Assembly (NCBI GenBank): GCA_013298765.1
Contig: JAAFJA010000003.1
Span: forward strand, 434,001-498,000
Origin: Betaproteobacteria bacterium
GTDB lineage: Bacteria; Pseudomonadota; Gammaproteobacteria; Burkholderiales; Casimicrobiaceae
Reading direction: 5' to 3'
DNA: 64,000 nucleotides
This document shows, piece after piece, positions 1 to 9,098 of the stretch. Numbering within the stretch: the stretch's first letter is position 1; every line of letters begins with the position of its first letter. The position numbers were made by a program, and so were the translations under genes. The notes under the pieces were generated by a model, which did no database searches, was not told the origin of the DNA, and worked only from the letters and a program-made list of their open reading frames with translations.

Positions 1-154
1 AGTGGCGTGATGCAAGCCGCATTCGCAAATTACCGTTGCGGGGGCAGTAGCGGAATAGGCACACATCGGTGAATGTGGCTGGCACCGTTTTCCCGTTTCA
101 CCCGCGCGCACAACTCCCACGCGCGGACACCAACAAGCATCTGCATGTTATCGG

Positions 155-2044
155 ATGCACGATCACTCGCCAATCGCGTGCAACAATTCTCAAATGACTG
201 AGTTAGCCGAAAAGCCAAGTTCATCGGACCGCGCACTAGTGGCGCGCCTGCTTTCTTATGTGCGTCCGTATCGCGGAAAGCTTACCGGCGCGGCCGCGCT
301 GTTGGCCATGGTTTCGCTGGTGGAGCCGTTGATCCTGCTGGTTTTTGCCCGAATCGTGGATCGTGCGTTCGCGAAACCCGTTGATGGCAGCGCGAATTCG
401 CCGCTTGCGGCACAAGGGAAACTGGCTGAAGGTGTCCTCGCGCCACTCGTTGAATGGCTCGACCGCTTTCCGGTGACGTGGTTTCCGATTTTCGTGGTCG
501 CCATGTTTGTCTTTCGGGCGATCTGCAATTTCGCCGGCGACGTGGCGCTGCATTGGGTGTCGAGTCGGGTCGTGTTCGATGTTCGGGTCGACACGTTCAA
601 AAAAATGTTGCGGTTGCCGATGCGATTTTTTGATCGCAACGCCGCGGCGGAATTGACCTCAAAAATTACCTTTGACGCGCAGCAAGTGGGCGCGTCCTGC
701 TCGCAGGCGCTCACGGCGCTGGTTCAGGACTCCTTGAAACTCATCAGCAGTGTGGCGATTTTGTTGATTCTGAGTTGGCAATTAACGCTTGGCGTATTGG
801 TGATCGCGCCGCTGGTGGCGCTGGTCATTCGCTTCGTGACCAAGCGGCTTCGTCGCGCGAGCCAGGCGATGCAATCCTCAATTGGCGAGCTAGCGCGGTT
901 CTCTGACGAAGCGCTCACCAATCAAAAAACCGTGAAATCGTTCAATGCGTTTGCGATGATCGGTGACGCGTTTATGTTGCGCGCGAATCGTTTCCGTCAG
1001 GCTTACATGAAGCAGGAGACCGCCAACGCGGCGAGCGCGCCGCTCACGCATATTGCCGTATCGCTCGCGATTGCGGTGATTGTGTCGCTTGCAATTGCGC
1101 AAGGTCAGCGCGGTGAAATGACCGCTGGTGACTTCTCGACGTATTTCATCGCGCTCTTGGGATTGCTACCGCCTTTGAAGGCGCTGTCGTCGGTGAATGC
1201 CGTTATCCAGCGAGGACTCGCAGCCGCGGGTGGACTCTTTGCGATACAGGACGAGCCGGCCGAGCGTGAGCGCGCAAGCCTGAGCGATAGGACGTCGAGC
1301 GTCGCGCCGTCTGCGCATCGGGGACGGATCGAAATTGATAACGTGAGTTTTCGCTACGAAACTCGCGAAATTGAGGCGCTCTCTTCAATTCGTCTCACCA
1401 TTGAGCCAGGCCAACATGTGGCGTTTGTCGGCGGTTCGGGAAGCGGTAAATCCACTTTGCTTTCGCTCATCTCGGGCTTTTACGAGCCAAGCGGTGGCGA
1501 GATTCGAATCGATGGTCGAGCGCTTAACGCTTGGCCGCTGGGGGCGCTTCGTGCCTCGCTTTCTCTGGTGTCGCAAGACGTCTTGCTGGTCAACGATTCA
1601 GTGGCGCGAAACATTGCGTTTGGCGATGAAGGGGACATTGATTTAGCGCGCGTGCGCGCCGCTGCGCGCGCTGCAGGCGCGGAATCGTTCATCGATGCGC
1701 TACCCAATGGCTTTTCGAGCGGCGTGGGCGAAGGCGGCGCACTACTTTCTGGCGGGCAGCGTCAGCGAATTGCGCTCGCACGAGCGTTCTACAAAGACGC
1801 GCCCATTGTGTTGTTTGATGAAGCGACCTCTGCGCTTGACACCGCAAGCGAGCGAGTGGTTCAGGAGTCGCTCGCGGCGATGGTGGGCGAGAAAACAGTA
1901 ATCCAAATCGCGCATCGCTTGAGCAGCGTGAGCGACGCGGATGTGATCTACGTTTTTGATCGTGGCCGTTTAGTTGAATCGGGCACGCATACAAGCCTTC
2001 TCGCGCAGGGCGGTGTTTACGCGAGTCTCGCGAAGACGGCTTAG
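155..2044 (+). CDS. msbA: MsbA-type ABC exporter (lipid A / lipid flippase)
   Basis: Half-size ABC exporter of 629 residues, close to the usual MsbA length (about 580-600) plus a short N-terminal extension. Residues 40-350 hold the membrane domain with about six hydrophobic segments. The nucleotide-binding domain, about 390-625, has Walker A GGSGSGKST, signature LSGGQRQRIALARAF, Walker B IVLFDEATSALD and an H-loop QIAHRLSSV, so the ATPase should be active. MsbA homodimers flip core-lipid A across the inner membrane, and the envelope genes that follow fit that role, but other lipid or peptide exporters share this architecture. No clear Shine-Dalgarno precedes the ATG at 155; the ATG at 194 (MTELAEKP) is an equally plausible start. 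The 154 bases before it show nothing recognisable. Confidence 0.8.
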   Translation: MHDHSPIACNNSQMTELAEKPSSSDRALVARLLSYVRPYRGKLTGAAALLAMVSLVEPLILLVFARIVDRAFAKPVDGSANSPLAAQGKLAEGVLAPLVEWLDRFPVTWFPIFVVAMFVFRAICNFAGDVALHWVSSRVVFDVRVDTFKKMLRLPMRFFDRNAAAELTSKITFDAQQVGASCSQALTALVQDSLKLISSVAILLILSWQLTLGVLVIAPLVALVIRFVTKRLRRASQAMQSSIGELARFSDEALTNQKTVKSFNAFAMIGDAFMLRANRFRQAYMKQETANAASAPLTHIAVSLAIAVIVSLAIAQGQRGEMTAGDFSTYFIALLGLLPPLKALSSVNAVIQRGLAAAGGLFAIQDEPAERERASLSDRTSSVAPSAHRGRIEIDNVSFRYETREIEALSSIRLTIEPGQHVAFVGGSGSGKSTLLSLISGFYEPSGGEIRIDGRALNAWPLGALRASLSLVSQDVLLVNDSVARNIAFGDEGDIDLARVRAAARAAGAESFIDALPNGFSSGVGEGGALLSGGQRQRIALARAFYKDAPIVLFDEATSALDTASERVVQESLAAMVGEKTVIQIAHRLSSVSDADVIYVFDRGRLVESGTHTSLLAQGGVYASLAKTA

Positions 2045-2065
2045 TGAAAAGCGCAACCCGTCTCC

Positions 2066-4855
2066 CTAAATCGACGGCGGTTTGAAATCGATGACCCAGC
2101 GCTGAAGCGCTTTGTGTACGTTTGGGGGGGTGTTCCCATTTAGCCAGAGCAAAAGCTCATCCAGGTCGAGCGTTGCTGGCGAATCTGTCACCACTCTTCG
2201 CACCTTTGCGTGTCGCGTGGATTCGAATCGTTCCGTTGCGCCAATGAGCTCCTCGTGCATTTTCTCGCCTAGGCGAAGGCCGGTGAAGGCAATTGGAATT
2301 GCCTCCTCATGACCTTTCGCGAGTCGGATTAACTCTTTTGCAAGGTCCACAATCTTCACGGGCTCACCCATATCGAGGACGTAGAGCGAACCTGGCGTAC
2401 CGAGGAGCCCGGCCTGCAGTACGAGCTGCGCAGCCTCGGGGATAGACATGAAAAAGCGCGTCATGTCAGGATGCGTCACAGTGACCGGCCCGCCCGCATC
2501 AATCTGCTTCCTGAACTTAGGAATCACACTGCCGTTACTACCGAGCACATTTCCAAATCGAACCCCGACGAATTGGGTCGGAGAATGGGAGAAACTCATA
2601 CACGCGAGTTCCGCTAAACGCTTGCTCGCGCCCATAATGCTTGAGGGGCGAACCGCTTTATCTGTTGACACCAAAACAAATTTCTCCGCGCCGATTTCTC
2701 GCGCGCACTGAGCCATTACGATTGTGCCGTAGGTGTTGTTGCGAACGGCTTCCCAAGCGTTTACGGTTTCGGTCATCGGTACGTGCTTATAGGCGGCAGC
2801 ATGAAACACGATCGACGGTGATTCCGCGGCAAGAATTTGTTGAATTCGTTCACGGTTGCGCACATCGGCAACGTACACCTGAATTCGGTTCACGTCGAAA
2901 ATTTGCTGGAGGTGCTCGTAAATGTCGTAAGCGGCGAATTCTGAGATGTCGAGCAGGACGATTCGCGCCGGATGAAAGCGCGCGATTTGCGCGCACAACT
3001 CGCGACCAATCGAGCCGCCTGCGCCTGTGATGAGCACCGTTTTTCCAGCAAACCACTGGTTGAGCCCCGCGGTGTCCAACTCGACGGGGTCGCGTCCCAA
3101 AAGATCTTCGAGTTCGATGGCGCGCAGTCGCGCATGGGTGTCGTTCTCGGTGAGTAGCTCGTCGTAGGCCGGGACTGTCAGTGTGTGCAACTTTGCTGCC
3201 GCCGCAAGTTGCACTGCGCGCCTGCGTTCTTGATGGGTCGCGCTTGGCATCGCGACGATGGCGTGTTGCGCACCGAAGCGTCGCGCGACGCTTCCCACGT
3301 CATCGAGTGAACCCGCGACAAAAATGTCGTGCAGCTTGATCCCGCGTTTCGAAATGTCATCATCAAGCAGAGCAACCGGCCGCCACAGATCGGAACGTTG
3401 AAGCTGCTTGATGAAATTCGCAGCCGCCGCACCCGCGCCGAGAATCACAACCGGTTCGCCGCGAATTGCAGAGAGGCCATAGAGCCGATGTTCCTTCCAG
3501 CTGCGCACCGCCATTCGCGCCCCACCCATAAGAATGATGAGGAGAAACGGCTGCGCAGCCAGCACGAAACGCGGCCAGATAAACGAATCGGGGCGCACCA
3601 ACAAAAACATAAGACCAGTAATCGCTGCCGCGACGAACGCCGCACGCATGATGAGCCACATGTCAGGAAGGCTCGCAAACCGCCAAATTCCGCGATAGAG
3701 CCCCATCGAAACGAAGACGATCGCGTGAATCGGCAACACGTAGCCGAGGCTGCGAATCACGTCACTCGCCGCATAGTTCGCAGAATCGAAATTCGAATTG
3801 AAACGCACCCAGAAGAGCGCCGCCCACGCAAGCGCAACGGCTGATAAATCGTAGAGCAGCGCAGTAGGTGCGCGCGGATTGAGCATCAAGTTCACCGGCG
3901 GGCGTTTGGTTGCGATGTGAGTCACGAAAAGATAGACCGCGCCAAAGCCAAGTGCGACCAGCGTTCTGATTGCGCCCGGAATCTCGATGTTGGCGTTGAG
4001 AATCATCGCGACCACGACCGAGATCGCGCCCCACGTTGTGATCCAAACCAAAAGGCCACGATGACCGAGGCCCGCAAGCACCAGGCGCTGGTAGTAATGG
4101 TCACGGTGCGCGGTTGTCGGGCTGTGGCCCTCGTACATTCTGCGCGCTAACGTCCAGCTCGCATCTGCCCAAAATGGTGCGAATAGCGCGATGGGCACCG
4201 CAGGATGCCAAATCCCCTCAACTGCGCCGGCAATCGAAATGCTCGCCAAGACGAACCCGAGCACAGTCGAGCCGCCGTCACCCATAAAAATTCGCGCAGG
4301 CGGGAGATTCAAGAAAAGAAAGCCAATCGCTGCACCGCACAAACACGCCGCAAGCACGAAGATCTCGCTAGTAAGCGCCGAGCCTGCCGTTGAATGCGCC
4401 GCTATGTAAGCAAGCGTCCCAGCCCCCAGCGCGGCCATCGTGGCTGCGGTGCCGTCGGCCCCATCCATGAAGTTGAATAGATTCGTGCCCCAAACAATCA
4501 CGAAGAGCGCAATCAGTGCGCCAACCCAGCCAAGTTCTGGCAGCCAAAAAGCAATCAAAACGAGCGCGCCAAGAACATGGATGCAGATTCGGGCTTTCGC
4601 AGCAACACCCCACCAATCATCGGCTGCAGATACAGCCCACACGAATACGACGCTCACGATGAAAGCGGTCTGGCCCCCAGAAAACAAGGACACACCAATG
4701 AAAGCTATCGCAATCCCGAGGCCGCCGCCGCGAGGGGTTGGAGAAAGGTGAAGCGAGCGCTCACTTGAATATGCCAATGGGCTTGGAATCCGACCGAGAG
4801 CGATCCCAAGCGCGACAAGCCAACTGATCACGAGCGCGGTAAGCGCCAAACTCAT
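2066..4855 (-). CDS. Fused WecA/WbpL-type glycosyl-1-P transferase and WbpM/CapD-type sugar-nucleotide dehydratase
   Basis: A 929-residue polytopic protein joining two enzymes that start O-antigen or capsule synthesis. Residues 1-330 resemble the WecA/WbpL/MraY family (sugar-1-phosphate transfer to undecaprenyl phosphate): AADD at 77-80, FNFMDGADG at 127-135, a MGDGGS motif near 192 and HRDHYYQRL near 247. Residues 330-929 resemble WbpM/FlaA1/CapD: further membrane segments, a first Rossmann fold (VVILGAGAAAANF), then an SDR domain with ITGAGGSIGRE and the family-typical STDKA plus MGASK motif, where Met replaces the usual SDR Tyr. Such proteins convert UDP-GlcNAc to 4-keto-6-deoxy sugars at the inner membrane. 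The two functions are normally separate adjacent genes. No frameshift is seen at the junction. It converges on msbA with a 21-base gap. Confidence 0.85.
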   Translation of the reverse strand: MSLALTALVISWLVALGIALGRIPSPLAYSSERSLHLSPTPRGGGLGIAIAFIGVSLFSGGQTAFIVSVVFVWAVSAADDWWGVAAKARICIHVLGALVLIAFWLPELGWVGALIALFVIVWGTNLFNFMDGADGTAATMAALGAGTLAYIAAHSTAGSALTSEIFVLAACLCGAAIGFLFLNLPPARIFMGDGGSTVLGFVLASISIAGAVEGIWHPAVPIALFAPFWADASWTLARRMYEGHSPTTAHRDHYYQRLVLAGLGHRGLLVWITTWGAISVVVAMILNANIEIPGAIRTLVALGFGAVYLFVTHIATKRPPVNLMLNPRAPTALLYDLSAVALAWAALFWVRFNSNFDSANYAASDVIRSLGYVLPIHAIVFVSMGLYRGIWRFASLPDMWLIMRAAFVAAAITGLMFLLVRPDSFIWPRFVLAAQPFLLIILMGGARMAVRSWKEHRLYGLSAIRGEPVVILGAGAAAANFIKQLQRSDLWRPVALLDDDISKRGIKLHDIFVAGSLDDVGSVARRFGAQHAIVAMPSATHQERRRAVQLAAAAKLHTLTVPAYDELLTENDTHARLRAIELEDLLGRDPVELDTAGLNQWFAGKTVLITGAGGSIGRELCAQIARFHPARIVLLDISEFAAYDIYEHLQQIFDVNRIQVYVADVRNRERIQQILAAESPSIVFHAAAYKHVPMTETVNAWEAVRNNTYGTIVMAQCAREIGAEKFVLVSTDKAVRPSSIMGASKRLAELACMSFSHSPTQFVGVRFGNVLGSNGSVIPKFRKQIDAGGPVTVTHPDMTRFFMSIPEAAQLVLQAGLLGTPGSLYVLDMGEPVKIVDLAKELIRLAKGHEEAIPIAFTGLRLGEKMHEELIGATERFESTRHAKVRRVVTDSPATLDLDELLLWLNGNTPPNVHKALQRWVIDFKPPSI

Positions 4856-5150
4856 GTGGTATTTTCTCTTTAAATTACAACGACTTAGCGCGAGCGATGT
4901 GTGCGTCTAGCCGTTTTGTCGTGCGCCCCGCCCCCGCATTGTCGCGCGGAATGGGCGCGACTTCAATGTTGCAAATTGACAACTGGCAATTCACTTCACG
5001 TGGCGGAGACACAGGGCTGTCATGGCGCTGCAACCCCGTTTTTGGCAAAATCAAAGATAGCTTCCGGATTAATCGTTGGAAGAATCTTGCCGATTGAAAC
5101 GCGACTAGGTGCGCCTGAAATCGGCCTTTGAATTACTGAGGAGAGACTGA

Positions 5151-6206
5151 ATGAAATTGAAACTTTTGGCTCTGGCCGTTGGCGGCTTGATGGCTGGCGC
5201 GGTATCGGCGCAGTCGGCGAACGTAACGTTGTATGGCGTGCTTGATGTGTTTGTTGCTAACGAGCGCGTCAGCGGTGGTCCTGCAGGTCGCCCGAGCGCA
5301 TCCGCAACAGTCGTCGAATCCGGTGGTTTGTCGGGTTCGCGTTGGGGACTCCGTGGATCTGAGTCGCTTGGCGGTGGCTTAAACGCGGTGTTCGTCGCTG
5401 AGAGCGGCTTCAATGCTGACACGGGCGCGATGGGTCAAGGCGGTCTGTTGTTTGGTCGCCAAGTTTTTGTCGGCCTGAATGGTGGCTTTGGCTCCTTCAC
5501 GATGGGACGTCAATATTCGCCGATGTTTAGCGTTCTCTGCGAAGTTGATATCGATGGATGTTCAACATACTCCGTCGTGAGCAACCATTACGTGAACTTG
5601 CTCCCTGGTGCCCTGCGCGTTAACAACGCGGTTGTGTATTCCACGCCTAACATGGGCGGCTTGACCGCATCCGCAATGTGGGGTGCCGGTGAATCTGCTG
5701 TTGGCACGAACGCTGGACGTACTCTCAGCGCAAATGCACAATACAAAGCTGGTCCGCTCTATGCGGCGCTCGCTTACGTAGATGTCAAAGCAGCAGGATC
5801 TACTGCAAATGCAGGGCGCACTTGGATCGCAGCCGGCGGCTTCGATGCAGGCGTTGCAAAGTTGACAGCTTCGTACCTCGAGAACAAGTTCACGTTTGGT
5901 ACTGCAAAGTTCAAGGGCTTCCAAGTCGGCGCTTCGGTTCCGTTTGGCGCGACCACGATGATCGTGAACGCGGGTCAAGGCAAAGTCGGCGCGGGAAAGA
6001 ACACGATTTTCAACATCGGTGCTGACCACTCGCTTTCTAAGCGCACTACCGCTTATGCACGCTACGCCGTGTCCAACAACAACGACTCTTTGAATGTCGG
6101 CGCCTTCACTGGCGTGGTGTCTCCTACGTCGGGCGGCGCGACAGCGGCTCAATCGCTCGGACGCGACGAGCGTGTATTGGCAATCGGCGTGCGTCATCGC
6201 TTCTAA
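5151..6206 (+). CDS. Gram-negative trimeric porin (Burkholderia type)
   Basis: 351-residue outer-membrane porin. It has a signal peptide ending VSAQ (residues 1-21), then the characteristic SANVTLYGVLD first strand, the SRWGLRGSESLGGGL and GRQVFVGLNGGFGSFTMGRQ motifs, and a C-terminal strand ending in Phe (GVRHRF), the BAM recognition signature. Alternating hydrophobic residues fit a 16-stranded barrel that passes small hydrophilic solutes. A good ribosome site (GAGGAGA, about 5139) lies 6-8 bases before the ATG. It is paralogous to the next gene, 85 bases downstream; the two may be cotranscribed or separately tuned, since a hairpin lies between them. The 295 bases upstream (4856-5150) hold no gene and must carry the promoter, which I could not place. 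Confidence 0.92.
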   Translation: MKLKLLALAVGGLMAGAVSAQSANVTLYGVLDVFVANERVSGGPAGRPSASATVVESGGLSGSRWGLRGSESLGGGLNAVFVAESGFNADTGAMGQGGLLFGRQVFVGLNGGFGSFTMGRQYSPMFSVLCEVDIDGCSTYSVVSNHYVNLLPGALRVNNAVVYSTPNMGGLTASAMWGAGESAVGTNAGRTLSANAQYKAGPLYAALAYVDVKAAGSTANAGRTWIAAGGFDAGVAKLTASYLENKFTFGTAKFKGFQVGASVPFGATTMIVNAGQGKVGAGKNTIFNIGADHSLSKRTTAYARYAVSNNNDSLNVGAFTGVVSPTSGGATAAQSLGRDERVLAIGVRHRF

Positions 6207-6218
6207 ATAGTTACCGAG

Positions 6219-6247
6219 ACGCGGTGGCGGCGAAAGCCGCTTCGCGT
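6219..6247 (+). other. Intercistronic stem-loop between the two porin genes
   Basis: ACGCG-GTG-GCGGC, a GAAA tetraloop, then GCCGC-TT-CGCGT: two stacked 5-bp stems with an internal bulge. No U-tract follows, so it is not a standard terminator. It is better placed as an mRNA-stabilising or attenuating structure between the porin cistrons. Confidence 0.5.
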
Positions 6248-6291
6248 ACGGAAAACACAACGCAATTTAGCTAAGTTTTTTTGGGGTAACT

Positions 6292-7434
6292 ATGAAAATC
6301 ACAAAAATTGCCGTTGCAGTCGCAGCGCTCGTTGGAGCAGCTTCGGTTTCTGCACAAACTGCAAACGTGACTGTGTACGGCGGTATCCGCGTAAACGTGG
6401 AAGTGGCGCAATACAGCCAACCAGGCAACTCTAAGCGAATCACGTCCGTTGACAACGTTTCTTCGCGGTTTGGCTTCCGCGGCTCCGAATCATTGGGCGG
6501 TGGGCTAAACGCCTTCTTCCAATTAGAAGCAGGATTCGCAAGTGACACCGGCGCCGCTGGCGCGTCAAGCGGCGTTACGCAGATCTTCGGTCGCGAATCG
6601 TGGGTCGGCCTGAATGGCGGATTCGGCGAACTCAAGTTTGGTTACGGCTTGACTCCTTACGATGACGTTCTCGGTTGGGCCCACCACCAAGGCGCGAACA
6701 GCTGGGAAAACCGTAATAACGGCGTTTCTGGCGGCGCAGCATTCGGCAAGTCCGGAATGTTCACCAACTACGTCAATAGCACCAGCTGTAACTCGACGGC
6801 ATTTGATGCTCGCTACGGAAACTCCGTTAGCTATGCGTCTCCGAATATGAGTGGGTTCCAAGTTCGCACGCAATACGCTTTCATTGGCGAAGCGCCGACT
6901 TTGGCTGCCGGCAAGTGCTCGGGATGGGATACGGCTGTGCGTTACTCGCAAGGTCCGATCCGTGTTGGTTTGACGCACGCTCGCCACAATGACTTCACTG
7001 GCATGGACGCTGGATTCGGCGTTAATGATCAGCAAGCTACGCGTGGATACGCAAGCTTCGACGCGGGCGTTGCGCGCATCGGCGCTACGTATGAAGTCGC
7101 GAGCTACAAGCCAGTGGTCGGCGGTTCGCTGAAATACAAGTACTGGGAATTGGGCGCAGTCGTTCCGATGGGAGCGAACACGTTCGGTGTTCAGTACAGC
7201 CAGCGTGACAAAGGCCTCGGCGCATGCTGGGGCGTAGGCGCTAACGGCCCAACGTTCGCAGTGACCGCGGCTTGCCGCGGCAACTGGGATAACGGTGGCG
7301 GTAAGCATCTTGCTTTGACGCATGACTACGCGTTGTCGCGTCGTACGACTGTACGCAGCTACTACGCTGACCTCAAGAACGAGACGAGCGGCAAAGTTCG
7401 TGCGTTCTCGGTCGGTCTCTGGCACAGCTTCTAA
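6292..7434 (+). CDS. Gram-negative trimeric porin, second paralogue
   Basis: 380-residue porin of the same family as its upstream neighbour. The signal peptide ends VSAQ, followed by TANVTVYGGIRV, SRFGFRGSESLGGGL, a loop-3-like segment near WAHHQGANSW and a terminal Phe (GLWHSF). It carries several Cys residues in predicted extracellular loops (around 158, 204, 311 and 326), unlike the first porin with one close pair, so loop disulfides may stabilise it. The ribosome site is a modest GGGGT before the ATG. Two terminators follow the stop codon. Tandem porin duplicates are common in this group; their solute preference cannot be read from the sequence. Confidence 0.92.
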   Translation: MKITKIAVAVAALVGAASVSAQTANVTVYGGIRVNVEVAQYSQPGNSKRITSVDNVSSRFGFRGSESLGGGLNAFFQLEAGFASDTGAAGASSGVTQIFGRESWVGLNGGFGELKFGYGLTPYDDVLGWAHHQGANSWENRNNGVSGGAAFGKSGMFTNYVNSTSCNSTAFDARYGNSVSYASPNMSGFQVRTQYAFIGEAPTLAAGKCSGWDTAVRYSQGPIRVGLTHARHNDFTGMDAGFGVNDQQATRGYASFDAGVARIGATYEVASYKPVVGGSLKYKYWELGAVVPMGANTFGVQYSQRDKGLGACWGVGANGPTFAVTAACRGNWDNGGGKHLALTHDYALSRRTTVRSYYADLKNETSGKVRAFSVGLWHSF

Positions 7435-7447
7435 TCGAAGTCTGCTG

Positions 7448-7482
7448 CAAGAAAAAAGGGCGCTTCGGCGTCCTTTTTCTTG
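7448..7482 (+). terminator. Rho-independent terminator after second porin
   Basis: A long imperfect stem, CAAGAAAAAAGG(G)CGC, UUCG-type loop, GCG(T)CCTTTTTCTTG, ends in a T-rich arm 14 bases after the porin stop. The A-rich and T-rich arms make it potentially bidirectional. Confidence 0.85.
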
Positions 7483-7495
7483 CCTGGCGTTTGCG

Positions 7496-7514
7496 AAAAA
7501 CCCACTGGGTTTTT
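7496..7514 (+). terminator. Second tandem terminator
   Basis: AAAAACCC, loop ACT, GGGTTTTT: a perfect 8-bp stem starting 14 bases after the first terminator. It probably backs up the terminator of a highly expressed porin transcript. Confidence 0.65.
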
Positions 7515-7730
7515 GCACGCGTTATGAAGCGCTCGCGAGCGGCATTGCGAGGGCGCACTTAAGATTTCGAACTGCGTCGGCAAACTAAGACGGCTGTTTT
7601 TCATCGCCAGTCCCCGACGCATGCTCAACCGCTACAACTGGTTGAAAAACGCGCGTTCGGTCTCACCTGAGTCTTTGAAGGCGTGGCGTATCCTCGCTGA
7701 CGCAACGAATCTCGGAATCAATCAAAGCTT

Positions 7731-8426
7731 ATGGCTGCAGCACAAGACGTCGCGATCCAGTCCCTTGATCGCATGTTGCGAACGCTATCTGGGGCGGCTC
7801 GCTCGGCTCGGGCCAACCCCGGCGTATCGTTCAAATCAGTTGAGACCAACCCTTCCGAATCAGCCAAGCGGGCTGCTGCGGGCGACACGTTCGAAGATGC
7901 GAGTGACGCGATGACCGACGCTGAGCGCCAGCGCTCCATCGCGCTCATGCGTGTGAACCATGCGGGCGAAGTGGCGGCGCAAGCGCTTTATCAAGGCCAG
8001 GCGTTGTTTTCACGCGATCCTAAGGTGCGGGCGACGCTGGAACACGCGGCAGACGAAGAACTCGATCACCTTGCTTGGACGCGTGAGCGTGTGCACGAGT
8101 TAGGCGGTCGCACGAGTGTGTTGGATCCCCTCTGGTACGCGGGCGCGTTCACGTTGGGCGCGGCGGCGGCGGCCGTTGGAGACAAATCCTCGCTCGCCTT
8201 CCTGGAGGCGACCGAAGAGCAGGTGGAAGCACATTTGGATTCGCATCTCTCAAAACTGCCCGCCAACGATGCAAAGAGCCGTGCGATTGTTGAGCAGATG
8301 AAGGCCGATGAGGCGAGCCATGCGCAAACCGCACGCGAGCTGGGCTCTCCCGGCATGCCTCGCCCTGTTCAGGGCCTGATGCGCGCCGCGGCGAAAGTCA
8401 TGACCAGTTTGGCGGCAAAGATTTAG
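7731..8426 (+). CDS. coq7: Demethoxyubiquinone hydroxylase Coq7
   Basis: 231-residue di-iron carboxylate hydroxylase that hydroxylates the demethoxyubiquinol ring late in ubiquinone synthesis, at the inner membrane. The ferritin-like ligand motifs are present: RVNHAGEVAAQALYQG (Glu and His), DEELDHLAW, EATEEQVEAHLD and MKADEASHAQTA. About 55 residues precede the canonical start region (DRMLRTLSG), and a variable low-complexity stretch (residues 20-60) contains SVETNPSESAKRAAAG. The ATG at 7731 has only a weak ribosome site. The gene stands alone and converges on msrB. Confidence 0.9.
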   Translation: MAAAQDVAIQSLDRMLRTLSGAARSARANPGVSFKSVETNPSESAKRAAAGDTFEDASDAMTDAERQRSIALMRVNHAGEVAAQALYQGQALFSRDPKVRATLEHAADEELDHLAWTRERVHELGGRTSVLDPLWYAGAFTLGAAAAAVGDKSSLAFLEATEEQVEAHLDSHLSKLPANDAKSRAIVEQMKADEASHAQTARELGSPGMPRPVQGLMRAAAKVMTSLAAKI

Positions 8427-8468
8427 CGAACGCTCATTGCGGCTGACAAGCGCTTAGTTCGCACAGCA

Positions 8469-8598
8469 GGCTAGAAGGTCAAATCTTAGAAAACAGCACA
8501 GTAAGACCGTTTGAAAAGAACTAGCCTGCGAAAAAAAGCGTTTTCGATAATGCATAAAAAGATCGCCTTACCCCAATTGATAGGGGACGAAAGCGACC
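8469..8598. repeat. Dispersed palindrome element, copy A
   Basis: Convergent intergenic gap between coq7 and msrB. The box GGCTAGAAGGTCA (8469-8481) recurs exactly at 23727-23739. About 90 bases on, after an A-rich run, comes the palindrome CCCC-AATTGATA-GGGG (8571-8586) followed by ACGAAAG. The second half closely resembles copies at 23.78, 32.64 and 35.73 kb. Confidence 0.5.
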
Positions 8599-8642
8599 CG
8601 TCCGTAAGCAACTAATGTTGCATGCCGCGACCGAAAAAAGCG

Positions 8643-9047
8643 TTAGCGAGCGCTGCCTGATTCCACAAACTGAAGCGAAGCCGAGTTGATGCAATAGCGC
8701 AACCCCGTCGGGCGCGGGCCGTCGGGGAAGACGTGACCGAGGTGCGCATCACAACGCGCACAGAGCACTTCGACGCGTCGCATGAAGAAGCTGTTGTCTT
8801 CTTTTTCGGTGATGTGGGTTTTGTCTACCGGCTGAAAATAGCTCGGCCAGCCGGTGCCGGAATCGAACTTGGTGTCGCTCGCGAAGAGCGGCAAATCGCA
8901 GCACACGCAGTGATACACGCCGTTCAAATGATGATCCCAAAGGCCGCCACAAAACGCCGGTTCGGTGCCGTGTTGGCGAGTGACTTTGTACTGCTCGGGG
9001 GTGAGCTGCGCGCGCCACTCGGCTTCAGTTTTGACAATTTTTTCCAT
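8643..9047 (-). CDS. msrB: Peptide-methionine (R)-S-oxide reductase MsrB
   Basis: 134-residue cytosolic repair enzyme that reduces methionine-R-sulfoxide in proteins. Family marks are the two zinc CXXC pairs (CVCC near 47 and CARC near 96), [10 protein letters not shown], the [10 protein letters not shown] stretch and RYCINSASL with the catalytic Cys near 117. It has no signal peptide. It lies 51 bases downstream of the TPR gene on the same strand, so it may be the last gene of a molybdopterin oxidoreductase-TPR-msrB unit. Confidence 0.95.
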   Translation of the reverse strand: MEKIVKTEAEWRAQLTPEQYKVTRQHGTEPAFCGGLWDHHLNGVYHCVCCDLPLFASDTKFDSGTGWPSYFQPVDKTHITEKEDNSFFMRRVEVLCARCDAHLGHVFPDGPRPTGLRYCINSASLQFVESGSAR

Positions 9048-9098
9048 GACGATTAATTCGCTTCCAGGTTGATTCCGTTACAGCTGTGCACGGTAGCG

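Noticed and set aside
4976-4981. Consensus TTGACA upstream of the first porin
   Set aside because: No acceptable -10 at 16-18 bases (CGTGGC there); the promoter could not be assigned.
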